From NCBI GenBank assembly GCA_963766935.1, contig CAVYBY010000003.1:372001-436000 (forward strand): a DNA stretch of 64,000 nt, written 5' to 3'. The notes beneath the pieces are model-generated. The model worked only from the letters and a program-made list of their open reading frames with translations, was not told the origin of the DNA and did no database searches. The position numbers and the translations under genes were made by a program. Origin of the DNA: CAVYBY01 sp963766935 (GTDB taxonomy: Bacteria; Actinomycetota; UBA4738; HRBIN12). Positions 8,872 to 18,105 of this stretch are shown piece after piece; the first letter of the stretch is position 1, and each line of letters opens with the position of its first letter.

Positions 8872-10701
8872 ATGACCCGTTTCCAGAAGCTCTCCGTCTC
8901 GACGGCCGCCACGACCATCGTGCTGTTCTCCGTCGGCGGACTGGTGCGGGGCTCGGGCTCGGGGCTCGGATGCTCGACGTGGCCCGGATGCACGCCGGGC
9001 AAGCTGTTTCCCTCGGGCACCGCGCACTCGCTCATCGAGTTCACGCACCGGTCGCTCGTCGTGCTCGTCTCGATCCTGCTCATCGCCGTCGCCGCGGCGG
9101 CGTTCGCGGATCATCGGCACCGGAGAAAGGTGCTCTGGCCGGCCATCGCCGCGGTGCCGCTCGTGGCCGCCGAGGCCGTCCTGGGGGGCGTGGTGGTCGG
9201 GACGGACCTGGACGCGAAGTGGGTCACCGCCCACTTCATCACCGCGCTCGTCCTGATCGCCGACGTGGTCGTCGTGGCGGTGAACGCGTTCTGCGCCGTG
9301 AGGCAGCCGCTCAAGGACCATGGAGCGCAACGCGCCGGGCCCGAATTCGCCCGGCTCACGCTGGTCGCGGCCGGCGCCACCGGGGCGCTCTTGCTCGTGG
9401 GCACCTATGTCCGGGCCCGGGGCTCCGTGGCGGGACTCGCGTTCACGGACTGGCCCCTGATGAACGGCCGCCTCGTCCCGGTGCTGAGCGGCGACACCAT
9501 CCCGATGTTCGCGCACCGGGTGCTCGCGTTCGGCAGCTTCCTGCTCGTCGCGTGGACCGCGATCCGGGCGCGCACGATGCTGCCGCGGGCCCGCGACCTC
9601 GTGATCCTGTCGACCGTCGCCCTGGTGCTCTTCGCGGCACAGATCGGGGTCGGCGCCGCCAACGTGATCTCGCGGCTGCGGCCGTGGGCGGTCGTGCTGC
9701 ACGTGGCGTTGTCCGTGCTGATCTGGGCGTCGCTCGTGGCCCTCGCCGCGGTCTCGCGCCGGCTGGCCGAGGACGCCCGCACCGTGCCCGTGTCCGAGCA
9801 GGAGCCGCCGCCGGCGAGCTCGATCAGAGACACGGCGATGGCGTACCTGACGCTGACGAAGCCGCGGATCGTGGTCCTCCTGCTGATCACCACGGTTCCC
9901 GCCATGATGCTGGCCCAGCACGGGATGCCGTCGCCCGCGCTCATCCTTGCGACCCTCGTCGGAGGCGCGATCGCCGCGGGCGCCGCCAACTCCGTCAACA
10001 TGTATCTCGACCGCGACATCGACGAGGTGATGCGGCGAACCCGGCGCCGGCCGCTCCCGGCCCACGCCGTGGAACCGGAGGCCGCCCTCCGGTTCGGGTT
10101 CGTGCTCGGCGCCGCGTCCTTCCTGTTCCTTTCGATCACAGTCAACGTGCTGGCCGCATCGCTCGCCCTGTCCGCGATCGCGTTCTACGTCTTCGTCTAC
10201 ACGATGTGGCTCAAACGCATGACCAGCCAGAACATCGTCATCGGCGGCGCCGCGGGGGCGGTGCCCGCGCTCGTGGGATGGGCCGCGGTGACCGGCACGC
10301 TCGCGGCCCCCGCGTGGGTGCTGTTCGCGATCATCTTCATCTGGACGCCGCCGCATTTCTGGGCGCTCGCCATCCGGTACTCGGACGACTACGCGGCAGC
10401 CGGCGTCCCGATGCTGCCGGTCGTGCGTGGGGACGACGAGACCCGGCGGCAGATCTTCCTCTACGCGCTGGCAGTGTTCGGCGTAACGCTGCTGCTGGTT
10501 CCGATCGGCCACATGGGGCTCGTCTACACCGTCACGGCCGTGGCGCTCGGCGGCGTGTTCGTCTACCGGTCGCTCCGCATCTGGCGCAAACCGGATCCCG
10601 CCGCGACATGGTCGCTCTTCAAGTACTCCATCGTGTATCTGGCCGCCGTGTTCGGGGCCGTCGCGGTGGACTCCTTCGTCTCTGTCGGCCCTCGCGGCTG
10701 A
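8872..10701 (+). CDS. ctaA-ctaB: fused heme A synthase / heme O synthase (CtaA-CtaB)
   Basis: 609-residue membrane protein joining two enzymes of heme A synthesis. The N-terminal half (about residues 1-310) is CtaA/COX15: a loop cysteine pair (GCSTWPGC), EFTHR, TAHF, FAHR and LHV histidines for heme binding, eight predicted helices. The C-terminal half (about 315-609) is the CtaB/COX10 farnesyltransferase with NMYLDRDIDEVMRRT and the SDDY region for prenyl diphosphate. Normally these act in order, heme B to O (CtaB) to A (CtaA). It serves the neighbouring caa3 oxidase. ATG 8872 is the first ATG in frame; no clear ribosome site, possibly near-leaderless. Its end overlaps tlpA tail to tail by 83 bp. 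Confidence 0.92.
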   Translation: MTRFQKLSVSTAATTIVLFSVGGLVRGSGSGLGCSTWPGCTPGKLFPSGTAHSLIEFTHRSLVVLVSILLIAVAAAAFADHRHRRKVLWPAIAAVPLVAAEAVLGGVVVGTDLDAKWVTAHFITALVLIADVVVVAVNAFCAVRQPLKDHGAQRAGPEFARLTLVAAGATGALLLVGTYVRARGSVAGLAFTDWPLMNGRLVPVLSGDTIPMFAHRVLAFGSFLLVAWTAIRARTMLPRARDLVILSTVALVLFAAQIGVGAANVISRLRPWAVVLHVALSVLIWASLVALAAVSRRLAEDARTVPVSEQEPPPASSIRDTAMAYLTLTKPRIVVLLLITTVPAMMLAQHGMPSPALILATLVGGAIAAGAANSVNMYLDRDIDEVMRRTRRRPLPAHAVEPEAALRFGFVLGAASFLFLSITVNVLAASLALSAIAFYVFVYTMWLKRMTSQNIVIGGAAGAVPALVGWAAVTGTLAAPAWVLFAIIFIWTPPHFWALAIRYSDDYAAAGVPMLPVVRGDDETRRQIFLYALAVFGVTLLLVPIGHMGLVYTVTAVALGGVFVYRSLRIWRKPDPAATWSLFKYSIVYLAAVFGAVAVDSFVSVGPRG

Positions 10702-11239
10702 CCGGCGTCAGCCCGAGCCCGAGAAGATCGTCCAGCAGCCCCGCGACCTGAGAGCTCGTGGTCTCGCCGAGGATCGAGAACCGGATCCGGCCGCTGCGGT
10801 CGACGACATACGTGGCGGGCAGGCCCGGGAACCCGAGCTCGTGATCGGACCGGCCGCTGCGGTCGCTGATGCTCGGGTAGCCCACACCGAACCGGGCGAC
10901 CTGGCTCCGTGCCTTCGCATCGTCGTCCATGTAGTTGATGCCGACGAATTTCACCCCTCGGGCCGAGTAGGTCTCGCTCAAACGCTGCAGCTCGGGTTGC
11001 TCGCGACGGCAGGGCAAGCACCAGGTGGCCCAGACGTTGACGACCATGACGTCGCCGCGGAGATCGGCGGTCGACAGTGCATCCCCGTCGAGCGTGGTGC
11101 CGGCGATCTCGGGCATCGGGATGTTCACCGCCTGGACGCCGGACACGGTGGTCTGGTTGCCGGCGCCGCGTACGCTCAGATACCAACCGGCGGCGGTGGC
11201 GACGGTGACAACGGAGACGAACGCGACGATCCTGCGCAC
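10619..11239 (-). CDS. TlpA/ResA-like membrane-anchored thioredoxin
   Basis: 206-residue thiol-disulfide oxidoreductase: N-terminal signal anchor (about residues 3-22), then an AhpC/TSA-like thioredoxin domain with active site WATWCLPCRRE and the cis-proline region PGLPATYV. Proteins of this type reduce apocytochrome c or the CuA site of cytochrome oxidase. Last gene of the cta operon here, which suggests a maturation role for the oxidase or for the c-type heme proteins. The final 25 residues (Arg/Pro-rich) are encoded antisense to the end of ctaAB and are not part of the fold. GTG start at 11239. Confidence 0.85.
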   Translation of the reverse strand: MRRIVAFVSVVTVATAAGWYLSVRGAGNQTTVSGVQAVNIPMPEIAGTTLDGDALSTADLRGDVMVVNVWATWCLPCRREQPELQRLSETYSARGVKFVGINYMDDDAKARSQVARFGVGYPSISDRSGRSDHELGFPGLPATYVVDRSGRIRFSILGETTSSQVAGLLDDLLGLGLTPVSREGRQRRRSPPRRPRTRRPDTRWST

Positions 11240-11275
11240 GCGATCAAGGTAGCAGCGGCCGGAGAACCGGTTGCG

Positions 11276-12246
11276 TCAGCCGCTGGGCGAGGCGGCCGAT
11301 GGGCTCGCCCCACCGGGCGGCGCCTCCACGACCACCTTCCCGTTCATGGTCGCGTGGTAGTCGCAGTGGAAGAAGTAGGTGCCGGGGGAAGCGCGGGCAC
11401 GTCCAGCTGGGCGGACGAGCCCGGCGGCACATCCGGAGCGGTGAACAGCGTCTTCGCGAGCGTGTCGTCCTGGAAGATCGCAAGGTTGTGAAGCGCGGTG
11501 TCCTGGTTGTCGAAGGTGATCGTCGTGGGCGTGTCGGCGGGGAGCCTGATCGTGTCGGTGTCGAACGTGAGGTTCTGCGCCTTGATTTCGGTGGTCGGGC
11601 CGCCCGATCCGCCTCCGCCGCCCTCGGTGACCGTCAACGTGCCGGTCATGGTGGTCGGGTGAACCTGACAGTGGAAGAAGTAGGTGCCGGCGTCGAGCGG
11701 TCCGACAGCGTAATCGGCGGTCAAACCGCCGGTGATAAGCGTTCCGCTGAACACCTTCGGAGCGGTCGCGTCCGCTCCGTCGAAAATCTCGACGTTGTGC
11801 GTGACACCGCTGTCCATGTTGTGGAAGGCCAGCGTGAAGGCCGTGCCCGCGGGAGCGCTGAGGCTCGTTTGTTCGAACCCCTTTGAGGCCGCGTCGACCG
11901 GAGCGGCCAGATTCACGACCGACCCCCCCGGGCCTTCAGCGGCCAGCGGGAAGGCGAGGATCGCGATCCCGGCGGCGACCAGGCCGATCCCGGCGACCGA
12001 ACTGACCAGCGACAGGATGGCTCGTTCGCCGACCCGCGGCCGGGTGGCGACGAAGGCGGCAACTCCGAGGATCGAGGCGGCGACGACCACGGCCACGGCG
12101 GTGGCCGCGTTCGGATCGACGGCCAGGAGCACACGCGAGAAGCCGAAGAGCACGCCTGCGATCACGACCACGGCCCCGAGGGGAATCAGCAGCGGAAGGA
12201 GCAGGCCTTCCCGGTGAACGCGCGGACGGTTCGAGGCCTCGGTCAC
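11276..12246 (-). CDS. membrane protein with two cupredoxin domains (frameshifted in this sequence)
   Basis: Four N-terminal transmembrane helices followed by two plastocyanin-like domains. The first has a full type 1 copper site (THNVEIF and FFHCQVHPTTM). The second starts normally (LHNLAIF) but its Cys-His-Met end (FFHCDYHATM) lies in another frame: one missing C in the C-run near 11388 would restore it to a stop at 11276, giving about 323 residues. Without correction the frame ends at 11344. GTG start at 12246 overlaps the ctaG stop (GTGA). Its position behind ctaG suggests copper delivery or electron transfer to the oxidase; this is inference. Confidence 0.78.
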
Positions 12247-13076
12247 CGCACCGACACCCCCGACTGGATCTCGCGGTCGACGTCGTGCCACTTGAGGTCG
12301 TCCCAGCCCTCGGTCTTCTCACGCTCGTACCAGTGGAAGAACACGACCCCCGCCATGATCCACAGGATGATCCCGCCGACCAGCTTCATGATCAGACCGG
12401 CGATCTGCTGGTCGTTGATCGCCGAGAACCCCCAGATCCGGGGGAACGTCGCGTAGATCGGATACAGCGGCTTCGTCCCGAAGGTGAGGAACGACGCCGG
12501 GATCGTCGGGGTCAGCGACTGCATGAACAGGTACACCATCTGGCCCGGCGCGCGCAGCGGCGGCAGCTCTGCCAGCGGCGAGAAGATCGGCCACCACATC
12601 ACCGCGGACCAGCCCACCAGCAGGACGTGCAGCGAGAAGTGGAAGATCCCGGACGTGACGCTCGCCTCGACGACCGCCGGCCAGTGCATGAAGAGCAGGA
12701 AGCCGTTGAACCCGATCATCGCCACGAGCGGCTTGGTCAGGAACGCCCACGCCCGGTGGATCGGCGCCGGCGAGATGAGCTTGCGCCACATCCACGCCGG
12801 CATGCCGCTCACCTGCAGCGGCACCGCCACCATCGAGAACATCATGTGCTGGAGCATGTGGACGGAGAAGAGATAGTTCTCCGCAAGATCGTGGATCGGC
12901 CAGTCCGCGGCGATCCACATCACCGCCATCCCAGCCACGAAGAACCGGATTCGTCGCTTCTCGGTCACCTCTCCGGTCGACCGTTCGTGCCGGCGGATGG
13001 AGATGAAGTACGCGGCGGTGATCGAGCCGAAGATCAGCCACACGTCGACGTGGGCCGCGAACGGCGGCAGGCTCAT
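12243..13076 (-). CDS. ctaG: CtaG-type (Caa3_CtaG) cytochrome c oxidase assembly factor
   Basis: 277-residue integral membrane protein with about seven helices. Conserved histidine-rich features of the Caa3_CtaG family are present (HMLQHMMFSMVAVPL, HWPAVVEA, FHFSLHVLLVGWS, MQSLTPTIPASFL). In Bacillus the family is needed for the CuB/caa3 oxidase. Gene order ctaC-D-E-F-G matches the caa3 operon. ATG start at 13076 overlaps the ctaF stop as ATGA. Confidence 0.88.
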   Translation of the reverse strand: MSLPPFAAHVDVWLIFGSITAAYFISIRRHERSTGEVTEKRRIRFFVAGMAVMWIAADWPIHDLAENYLFSVHMLQHMMFSMVAVPLQVSGMPAWMWRKLISPAPIHRAWAFLTKPLVAMIGFNGFLLFMHWPAVVEASVTSGIFHFSLHVLLVGWSAVMWWPIFSPLAELPPLRAPGQMVYLFMQSLTPTIPASFLTFGTKPLYPIYATFPRIWGFSAINDQQIAGLIMKLVGGIILWIMAGVVFFHWYEREKTEGWDDLKWHDVDREIQSGVSVR

Positions 13077-13402
13077 CGCGAAAAGACCCCGAAGATCATC
13101 AGGACGACGAGGTAGAGCGTCGCCGAGCCCGCGAGCCCCATCATGAAGAACCTCGCGTACCGCTTGTCGTCGAACCGCAGGTGCATGAAGAACAACACCA
13201 CCAGCACGAACTTCACGATCGCGAGCGCGAACAGCGTCGGGATCAGGATCGAGTGCTTGACGTTGACGTAGTAGAGGGTGATCTCGCCCCCGGTGAGGAT
13301 GGCGAGGATGGCCCCGATCCGAACGTACTCGCGGGGGCCGGGGTGGGCACGGTGAACCGATCCGCCTGCCCCAACGACTTCGTCGCGCTCCTTCACGCTC
13401 AT
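13073..13402 (-). CDS. ctaF: cytochrome c oxidase subunit IV (CtaF)
   Basis: 109-residue small subunit with three predicted helices; family hallmark FFMHLRFDDKRYARFF. Stabilises subunit I. The open frame continues upstream to 13942 only as a shadow of ctaE; the ATG at 13402 overlaps the ctaE stop (ATGA at 13399-13402). The order ctaC, ctaD, ctaE, ctaF is the standard one. Confidence 0.9.
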   Translation of the reverse strand: MSVKERDEVVGAGGSVHRAHPGPREYVRIGAILAILTGGEITLYYVNVKHSILIPTLFALAIVKFVLVVLFFMHLRFDDKRYARFFMMGLAGSATLYLVVLMIFGVFSR

Positions 13403-14031
13403 CCGGGTTTGGCCGGTCCGCTCGGGATCAGGTACACGACCGTGAAGATGATGATCCACACGATGTCGACGAAGTGCCAGTACAACCCGACCATCTCGAC
13501 GGGGAACGCGGCGTTGTCCGGCAATCGCCCGGCAAGCGACAGCCCGACGAGGATGAGCAGCATGAGAATGCCGACCGTGACGTGGACTCCGTGGAACCCG
13601 GTCAGGAAGTAGAACGTGCTGCCGAACAGGTTCGTCTTGAGCGTCAATTTCTCGTTGTAGAAGCTCGTGAACTCGTAGACCTGGCCGCCGACGAACGTCA
13701 TTCCGAGAAACGCGGTCGCGAGGAGCCACAGCCGCATCCGGGCCTGGTCGTGTTTCTGCCCCGCGGCGAGCGCCAGAACCATGGTGAGCGAGCTCGCGAG
13801 CAGGACGAACGACGAGACCGACGTGTACGGAATGTCGAAGACGTCCTTCGGGAACGGCCCCACCGTCGACCGGCCGCGGTAAAGGACGAACGTGCTGATG
13901 AGCGCGCCGAAGAGCAGCGTCTCCGAGGAGAGGAACAGCCACATCCCGAGCTTGACGTGCGGCAGGCCCGTGGTGGTCTCGTGACCGTCCCCGACCGCGG
14001 CGGGAGTGTGCGAAACGGCTGAGTCGGCCAT
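13399..14031 (-). CDS. ctaE: cytochrome c oxidase subunit III (CtaE)
   Basis: 210-residue subunit with five predicted helices, the short form of subunit III typical of Gram-positive-type oxidases. KLGMWLFLSSETLLFGAL near residue 26, TGFHGVHVTVGI and the C-terminal YWHFVDIVWIIIF are diagnostic. It stabilises the catalytic core. ATG at 14031; 25 bp from the ctaD stop. Confidence 0.95.
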   Translation of the reverse strand: MADSAVSHTPAAVGDGHETTTGLPHVKLGMWLFLSSETLLFGALISTFVLYRGRSTVGPFPKDVFDIPYTSVSSFVLLASSLTMVLALAAGQKHDQARMRLWLLATAFLGMTFVGGQVYEFTSFYNEKLTLKTNLFGSTFYFLTGFHGVHVTVGILMLLILVGLSLAGRLPDNAAFPVEMVGLYWHFVDIVWIIIFTVVYLIPSGPAKPG

Positions 14032-14056
14032 TCGTCAGTTCACCCCCGCCATCGTC

Positions 14057-15937
14057 CTAGTCCTCGGCCACCGGTGCTTCGAGACCCCACCCGGTGAACG
14101 CCGTGACCAGAACCACCGCTCCGATGCCGACCAGCCACCAGCTGTAGATGGCGCCGTAGGCGACGATCGGCAGTCCCAGCGCCGCGATGAGCGGCCAGAA
14201 CGAGGGGCTCGGGAGGTGGATCGTGCCGTGCCCGGCGGCGTGACCCTCGCCGGCGGCGGCATCCGCAGCGCCGGCCGGGACACGGACGAGCCGCCCGTTC
14301 TTGTCCTCGACGTACTTGCGGTGCCAGAACTCGTCCACCGAGTGGACCGTCGGGATCACGTCGAAGTTATGCGCGGGAGGCGGGCAGGAGGTCATCCACT
14401 CGAGCGTCCGCGCGTCCCACGGATCTTCGTTCTCGAGCCCCTTCGGCTTGCGCGTGGTCAGGATCACGTTGACGAAGAACAACAGCACGGAAGCCGCGAT
14501 GATGTACGCGCCGATCGTGGACATTCGGTTCCAGAACGTAAGCCCGAGCCCCGCCGGATACGTGTACTCGCGGCGGATCATCCCCTGCAGGCCCAGGACG
14601 TGCATCGGACCGAACGTCAAGTTGAAGCCCACCAGCAGGATCCAGAAGTGGACCTTGCCGATGGCTCCGCCGAGCGTCCTCGCGAACACCTTTGGCCACC
14701 AGTAGTAGAAGCCGGCAAAGAACGCGAACACACCGCCGCCGAAGATCACGTAGTGCAAGTGCGCGATGATGTAGTACGTGTCGGTCTGCTGATAGTCGGA
14801 CGGCACGATCGAGTGCGTGACGCCGGACAGCCCACCGATGACGAACATCGTCACCGCGCCGACGGCGAACAGTAACGGCGGGTCGAAGTGCAGATCGCCC
14901 CCGTGCATCGTCGCCATCCAGTTGAAGATCTTGACGCCCGTCGGGATGGCGATGATCGCCGTCGAGATGCCGAACGCCGTATTGGCCACCGGCCCCAGGC
15001 CGACCGCGTACATGTGGTGGGCCCACACGCCGAATCCGATGAACCCGATCGCGATCCCACTGAACACCACGAACTGGTAGCCGAACAACGGCTTGCGGCT
15101 GAACACCGGAAGGATCTCGGAGATGATTCCGAACGCGGGCAGGATCAGGATGTAGACCTCGGGATGCCCGAACAACCAGAAGAGATGCTGCCATAAGACG
15201 GGGTCCCCCCCGCCCTTCGGTTCGAAGAAGAGCGTCCCCCAGCGCCGGTCGAACAGCATCTCGAAGAGGGCGACGGTGATGATCGGCAGCGAGAAGACCA
15301 GCAGCATCTGCACGACCAGACCCATCCACACGAACACGGGGACACGGAACAGGGACATTCCGGGCGCCCGCATGTTGATCACCGTGACGCTCAGGTTGAC
15401 CGCGCCCGACGCCGACGCGATCCCGGTGATGATCAGGCCGAGCGCGTAGAACGTCATCCCCGGCGTGGGGTCGGTGGTCGAGTTCGGTGCGTACCCGAAC
15501 CACCCTCCGTTGGGCGCGCCGCCGAGGAAGAAGCTCGAGTACAGGAACAACCCACCAAGCAGGAACGCCCAGAAGCTGAACGCGTTCATTCGCGGGAATG
15601 CGACGTCGCGCGCGCCGATCATGAGCGGGATGAAGTAGTTGAAGAAGGCGGCGCCCATCGGCATCACGAACAGGAAGATCATGGTCACGCCGTGCATCGT
15701 GAAGAGCTGGTTGTACTGATCGGCGTTGAGCAGGTGGCCGTCCGGACCGGCGAGCTGCGTACGAATCAAGAGGGCTTCGAGACCGCCGATCACGAAGAAC
15801 GCGAGCGCGGCCAGCCCGTACATGATCCCGATCTTCTTGTGGTCGACCGTCGTCAGCCAGCTCCAGAGGCCGGTGGTCGCCGAGGGACGGCGGATGAGGC
15901 CGCCCCGCCCCTGCTCCGGAATGCTCACGCTGGCCAT
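14057..15937 (-). CDS. ctaD: cytochrome c oxidase subunit I (CtaD)
   Basis: Catalytic subunit of a heme-copper oxidase, 626 residues. The active-site block WLFGHPEVYILILPAFG with the CuB histidine-tyrosine pair and the proton-channel glutamate marks an A-type (A1-like) oxidase. The helix VII region with WAHHM gives the other two CuB histidines, and HLHYVIFGG the heme ligands. The C-terminal extension of about 100 residues includes two extra helices. With a cytochrome c-fused subunit II and an adjacent heme A synthase this is a caa3 oxidase, pumping protons while reducing oxygen. Confidence 0.96.
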   Translation of the reverse strand: MASVSIPEQGRGGLIRRPSATTGLWSWLTTVDHKKIGIMYGLAALAFFVIGGLEALLIRTQLAGPDGHLLNADQYNQLFTMHGVTMIFLFVMPMGAAFFNYFIPLMIGARDVAFPRMNAFSFWAFLLGGLFLYSSFFLGGAPNGGWFGYAPNSTTDPTPGMTFYALGLIITGIASASGAVNLSVTVINMRAPGMSLFRVPVFVWMGLVVQMLLVFSLPIITVALFEMLFDRRWGTLFFEPKGGGDPVLWQHLFWLFGHPEVYILILPAFGIISEILPVFSRKPLFGYQFVVFSGIAIGFIGFGVWAHHMYAVGLGPVANTAFGISTAIIAIPTGVKIFNWMATMHGGDLHFDPPLLFAVGAVTMFVIGGLSGVTHSIVPSDYQQTDTYYIIAHLHYVIFGGGVFAFFAGFYYWWPKVFARTLGGAIGKVHFWILLVGFNLTFGPMHVLGLQGMIRREYTYPAGLGLTFWNRMSTIGAYIIAASVLLFFVNVILTTRKPKGLENEDPWDARTLEWMTSCPPPAHNFDVIPTVHSVDEFWHRKYVEDKNGRLVRVPAGAADAAAGEGHAAGHGTIHLPSPSFWPLIAALGLPIVAYGAIYSWWLVGIGAVVLVTAFTGWGLEAPVAED

Positions 15938-15947
15938 GGCTTCGTCC

Positions 15948-17045
15948 TCACGACAGGGTTGACAGATACGCGACCAGAGCGTCGATCTGGTCCTCGGTCA
16001 GATGGTAGTTGGGCATCTTCGCCCCCTCTTTGACGGCATTTGGATCGCGAAGCCACGCCTTCAACGCATCGACGTCGGTCGTGCTCCAGTCGCAGCCCGC
16101 GAAGCACAGGTGTGTCGGGTCGGCGAAGTGGGTGAGGTTGGGCGCCGCGGTCGCCGCGGCCTGCGTTCCGCCGACCGTGTGGCAGGCCGTGCAGGTTCCC
16201 AGCCCGTTCGAGAGCGGGTTGAGAAAGAGATCCATCCCCTGCTTTGCCAGCGGGTCGGCCGGCGCGACGGCCGCCTGCTTCTGATTGGCCACCCACGACT
16301 CCCACGCGGCCTGGTCGACGGCGACGATGCGAAACTTCATCCGCCCGTGCATCAGACCGCAGAATTCGGCGCACTGGCCCCAGTACGTCCCGGCCGAGTC
16401 GGCCGAGAAGATGATGTGGTTGTCACGCCCGGGTACGGCGTCCTGTTTGCCGAAGAGCCTCGGCGCCCAGAACGAGTGGATGACCTGGTAGTCCGGGTTC
16501 GCGCCGCCGATGAATCCGCCGCTCGAGTCGATGGTCAGATACACCTGGCGGCCGACCGGAATCACCATCGCATCGGCAAGCGTGATGGGCACGTTGTTCC
16601 CGTAGCCCGCCACCATGTCGGAGTCCATGTACTTGAACTGCCACCACCACTGGAATCCCGAGACGGTGATGTTGAGGGCACCCGCATCCGGTTTGCGCGC
16701 GAAGTCCCAGATGCCGGAGATGGCCGGCACCATGACGACGGCAAGGATCACGGCCGGCAGGATGGTCCACCCGATCTCGAGCCGGCTGTTGCCGTGGGTC
16801 TGTGCCGGCATCCGCTCCCGGTTCTTCTTGTGGCGGTAGCGCCAGCTGATGTAGATGAAGCCGCCCTCGACGAGGATGAACACGGCCGTCGCCACCCAGA
16901 AGGGAAGCAGGTACAGGTCGTACAGCTTCCGCGCGTTCGGCCCGGCGGGCCTGAGCGTGTCCTGCGGCGCGTCGGAAACACACGCTGCAAGAACGAACAC
17001 CAGGGCGGTCAGCCCGAGAAGCCAAGGCCACTTCTTGCGCACCAT
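15948..17045 (-). CDS. ctaC: cytochrome c oxidase subunit II with fused cytochrome c (CtaC, caa3 type)
   Basis: 365-residue lipoprotein-like subunit. Signal peptide with lipobox LAAC (about residues 19-22), two transmembrane helices, then the CuA cupredoxin domain (CAEFCGLMHGRM) and a C-terminal cytochrome c domain with one heme site CTACH and a distal methionine candidate (GAKMPNYH). Accepts electrons from a c-type donor and passes them to heme a. ATG 17045 is chosen because it starts the signal peptide; the frame extends to 17111 without need. First gene of the cta operon. The 103 bp upstream to ccsB show no clear operator. Confidence 0.95.
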   Translation of the reverse strand: MVRKKWPWLLGLTALVFVLAACVSDAPQDTLRPAGPNARKLYDLYLLPFWVATAVFILVEGGFIYISWRYRHKKNRERMPAQTHGNSRLEIGWTILPAVILAVVMVPAISGIWDFARKPDAGALNITVSGFQWWWQFKYMDSDMVAGYGNNVPITLADAMVIPVGRQVYLTIDSSGGFIGGANPDYQVIHSFWAPRLFGKQDAVPGRDNHIIFSADSAGTYWGQCAEFCGLMHGRMKFRIVAVDQAAWESWVANQKQAAVAPADPLAKQGMDLFLNPLSNGLGTCTACHTVGGTQAAATAAPNLTHFADPTHLCFAGCDWSTTDVDALKAWLRDPNAVKEGAKMPNYHLTEDQIDALVAYLSTLS

Positions 17046-17148
17046 CGTCCCCGTACGCTCCCCCGAACGGCGCAGATCACGCGCGGACGCGCGGGACCTT
17101 AGCATGGGCACCCCCGAGCTCCGTCACACGGTTTCGTCATATACCTCG

Positions 17149-18105
17149 TCACGCCTTGGCGTACGAGTGCAGACCCACGATCCACAGGTTGACCGCGTAG
17201 TACGTAATCAGCAGGGAGACGAATCCCACGAGCGCGACGACCGCGGCGCGCCGGCCGCGCCAGCCCGAAGTCGCGCGCGCGTGCAAGTACCCCGCGAAGA
17301 TGACCCAAGTGACGAAGGACCACGTCTCCTTCGGGTCCCAGCCCCAGTACCGGCCCCAGGCCTCCTGGGCCCAGATGGCGCCCGCGATCACGGCGAAGGT
17401 CCAGATCGGGAACCCGAACGCGATGACCCGGTAGGCGATCCGGTCGAGCGTCGCGGCCGACGGCAGGATCCGACCGGATGCGGCAGCCGCCTCCCCCATC
17501 GGTTGATCGGCGCCCTCGAGGAGATCGTGCGGCGCGGCCGTGCCGAGGGCGCCGCCCATGATGGGCGGCGGTTCGATCCGCCGCAGGCCGGCCAGAGCTC
17601 TTCGATCGGCTCGGTCCTTGACCAGGTACAGGATCGTGAGGATGCCGCCAAGCGCGAACAGCGACGACCCGGTGATGGCGGCGACGACGTGGATCTTGAT
17701 CCAGTACGAGTTGAGCGCCGGCACCAGTGGGGCGACCGGAACGAACAGGCTGGTCTGCGCCACCGCCATCGTGAGGACCGCGAACATCAGCGCGAACCCG
17801 GTGAGCGTCCGGATCCCGTACATCCCCTCGACGACGATCAGGGCGCCGGCGACGACGAGCGCGGCGAGCAGGGTCGAGTACTCGTACATGTTGCCCCAGG
17901 GAACGCGGCCCGCCGCCACGCCGCGGGAAACGATCGCGAGGACGTTCGCTCCCAGCCCGCCGATGGTCAGGGCCCGCGCGACCGTCGCAACCACCCGTCG
18001 CCGAAACGCCAGGTAGGCGAAGGACGTCACCATGGCGGCCACATAGGAGAACAGGGCGACGTTGAACGCGTCCTCGGCGAGGCGGGCCCAGGACGACGTG
18101 CTCAC
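17149..18105 (-). CDS. ccsB: cytochrome c maturation protein CcsB/CcsA (ResC type)
   Basis: 318-residue multi-spanning protein of cytochrome c system II with the tryptophan-rich heme-handling WWD-like segment (IWAQEAWGRYWGWDPKETW). With ResB it exports heme and attaches it to CxxCH sites of apocytochromes outside the membrane. Clients in the window include the CtaC cytochrome domain and the cytochrome c at 23882. GTG start at 18105 overlaps the resB stop as GTGA. Confidence 0.93.
   Translation of the reverse strand: MSTSSWARLAEDAFNVALFSYVAAMVTSFAYLAFRRRVVATVARALTIGGLGANVLAIVSRGVAAGRVPWGNMYEYSTLLAALVVAGALIVVEGMYGIRTLTGFALMFAVLTMAVAQTSLFVPVAPLVPALNSYWIKIHVVAAITGSSLFALGGILTILYLVKDRADRRALAGLRRIEPPPIMGGALGTAAPHDLLEGADQPMGEAAAASGRILPSAATLDRIAYRVIAFGFPIWTFAVIAGAIWAQEAWGRYWGWDPKETWSFVTWVIFAGYLHARATSGWRGRRAAVVALVGFVSLLITYYAVNLWIVGLHSYAKA

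Noticed and set aside
17046..17148. Rex site before ctaC
   Set aside because: No GTGAA...TTCAC pair in the gap between ccsB and ctaC; caa3 oxidase does not appear to share the Rex operator.
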